Shown piece after piece: positions 6,754 to 7,565 of a stretch of 7,565 nucleotides of DNA (position 1 is the stretch's first letter; each line of letters begins with the position of its first letter). The translations under genes were made by a program, and so were the position numbers. The stretch lies in NCBI GenBank assembly GCA_041588495.1, contig JBFGWM010000138.1, positions 1 to 7,565 of the forward strand. The letters run 5' to 3'. The stretch comes from JBFGWM01 sp041588495. GTDB taxonomy: Bacteria > Pseudomonadota > Gammaproteobacteria > Pseudomonadales > JBFGWM01. A model generated the notes under the pieces. The model searched no databases, was not told the origin of the DNA, and was given only the letters and a program-made list of their open reading frames with translations.

Positions 6754-7565
6754 TTATTCCCGGGCATGCACCCGGCCATGTTCCACGTGGAACACTGCTT
6801 TCTCTTCTAGCCCTGGCCAGCACGGATCGGCGTCCGCATCCACGGCCGAGGTGACTAACACCTGGTGCCCGCTGTCCGTAAGGCATGCCCCCAGTTTCCG
6901 GGCGTTCGCCGTATCCAGCTCGGCATGCAGCTCGTCCACCAGGTACAGGCACCGTTTGCCAGTCAGCTCCCGGAGACACGTCCCCTGGGCCAGGCGCAGG
7001 GCGCTGTTCAACAATTTCCGCTGGCCCCGGGAGAACGTGTTTGCCACGCCCCCCAGCGGCCCGGCGACCCGCAGGTCAGCCCGGTGCGGACCGATTCGCG
7101 AATACCCCGCCTCCCGGTCCCGGGACAGGCCCTCCTTCAGGAGGTCGCCCAGTTCCTTCCGCGAATCCCAGCCCGGGTAGTGCTGCAACCGGATCTCCCG
7201 GTCGGGCCCCAGCAATTGTCTCACATACGACTGCAGGTGGCTGGAATACCGTTCGACGTAGTGGGCCCGATACGCATCCAGGGCCTTCGCCGAGACCAGG
7301 AATTCCTCATCCCACGCCCTGATCTCCGCGTCACCGATTTTACCATGTCGCAATAGGCCGTTGCGCTGGCGCAATACCCGCTGGAACCTTTTCCACTCCT
7401 GGAAGAACTCATGTTCCACGTGGAACAATCCCCAGTCCACGAATTTCCGCCGCGCTCCCGGACCCCCGTCGAGCAGATCGGCGTGCTGCTGCGCCAGGAC
7501 CTGTACAGGAAGAATCCGTGCCAATTCCGCGGCGGTCACGTCCCTGTCCCGATCAACCCGGAAGC
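6754..7565 (-). CDS. recF: DNA replication and repair protein RecF, 5'-truncated by the window edge
   Basis: SMC/ABC-like ATPase that binds gapped or single-stranded DNA and, with RecO and RecR, loads RecA at stalled forks and daughter-strand gaps. The fragment has 269 residues, starting FRVDRDRDVTAAEL. E. coli RecF is about 357 residues, so some 90 N-terminal residues, including the Walker A loop, are outside. A GTG at 7539 is internal, not a start. Visible features, in fragment numbering: GGPGARRKFVDWGLFH (33-48), as in E. coli GGPKYRRAFLDWG; a helical middle region; GPHRADLR (158-165); the ABC signature SRGQRKLL (178-185); and Walker B LYLVDELHAELD (206-217), reading DE where E. coli has DD. 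The C-terminus FHVEHGRVHARE matches the family's usual end, so the 3' end is intact. Two perfect parS palindromes lie within the gene. gyrB follows after 19 bases, the usual dnaA-dnaN-recF-gyrB order. Identity is certain from the RecF-specific motifs and neighbourhood. Confidence 0.96.
   Translation of the reverse strand, partial: FRVDRDRDVTAAELARILPVQVLAQQHADLLDGGPGARRKFVDWGLFHVEHEFFQEWKRFQRVLRQRNGLLRHGKIGDAEIRAWDEEFLVSAKALDAYRAHYVERYSSHLQSYVRQLLGPDREIRLQHYPGWDSRKELGDLLKEGLSRDREAGYSRIGPHRADLRVAGPLGGVANTFSRGQRKLLNSALRLAQGTCLRELTGKRCLYLVDELHAELDTANARKLGACLTDSGHQVLVTSAVDADADPCWPGLEEKAVFHVEHGRVHARE
6779..6794. promoter_or_regulatory. parS: parS centromere-like site A (ParB binding site)
   Basis: TGTTCCACGTGGAACA is a perfect 16-base palindrome matching the chromosomal parS form I know from Pseudomonas and closely related to the B. 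subtilis consensus (TGTTNCACGTGNAACA). ParB binds such sites, loads as a CTP-dependent clamp, spreads, and recruits ParA and SMC to segregate the origin region. This copy lies in the last codons of recF, about 45 bases upstream of the gyrB start. An identical site is at 7412-7427, sharing 18 bases (CATGTTCCACGTGGAACA). Confidence 0.93.
7412..7427. promoter_or_regulatory. parS: parS centromere-like site B (ParB binding site)
   Basis: This is a second perfect TGTTCCACGTGGAACA palindrome, identical to the copy at 6779-6794 and 633 bases from it, again inside recF. It encodes Phe-His-Val-Glu-His after VDWGL, where as I recall E. coli RecF has FHNEP. Two identical sites this close in an origin-linked gene are typical of parS clustering near oriC. 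They imply a parA-parB pair elsewhere in the genome, commonly beside the rsmG/mnmG genes. Confidence 0.93.

Noticed and set aside
6749..6758. TAAAAT on the minus strand as a gyrB -10 promoter element
   Set aside because: No matching -35 element lies 16-18 bases upstream, and transcription would start at or within the Shine-Dalgarno sequence.
6735..6779. Longer gyrB starting at the ATG at 6779 or 6767
   Set aside because: It would overlap the recF end and the parS site. The added residues do not resemble GyrB N-termini, and the ATG at 6734 has AGGAG at proper spacing.
4902..6854. 650-codon open frame on the plus strand opposite gyrB and the recF end
   Set aside because: It is a GC-rich antisense shadow of gyrB. 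The translation is low in complexity (rich in V, G, L, D, H) with no family resemblance, and it spans the recF-gyrB junction, where gyrB and recF are unambiguous.
7428..7565. DnaA boxes or oriC near the right edge
   Set aside because: I found no TTATNCACA-type boxes. This segment is recF coding sequence; the origin is expected upstream of dnaA, outside the window.

Overview
The window is about 7.6 kb of GC-rich bacterial chromosome made of conserved housekeeping genes with almost no spare DNA. The gene content and order point to a gammaproteobacterium outside the enterics. From memory, the block recF-gyrB, convergent with plsC-gmhB-glyS-glyQ, matches the origin-proximal region of Pseudomonas and relatives. 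I cannot fix the genus. Two perfect parS sites show that the host uses chromosomal ParABS segregation, which E. coli lacks.

Left block, + strand (1-4145): the 3' part of glyQ (GlyRS alpha), complete glyS (GlyRS beta), gmhB (heptose bisphosphate phosphatase) and a plsC-family acyltransferase. glyQ/glyS and gmhB/plsC each share a 4-base ATGA stop/start overlap, and glyS and gmhB are 21 bases apart, so the four genes look like one operon. It joins glycyl-tRNA charging to two envelope-lipid steps: LPS core heptose supply and phosphatidic acid synthesis.

Middle (4146-4319): a 174-base convergent intergenic region holding a hairpin flanked by A- and T-tracts, which looks like a bidirectional terminator for the plsC operon and gyrB.

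Right block, - strand (4320-7565): complete gyrB, preceded by the 3' three quarters of recF. The two are 19 bases apart and probably co-transcribed as the end of a dnaA-dnaN-recF-gyrB cluster whose other genes, and probably oriC, lie beyond the right edge. recF carries two identical, perfectly palindromic 16-base parS sites 633 bases apart. Both are read in the same codon phase and both encode Phe-His-Val-Glu-His.

I found no mobile elements, CRISPR arrays, RNA genes or signs of recent gene transfer, and no unknown protein system. The parS pair embedded in recF is the most notable non-gene signal.
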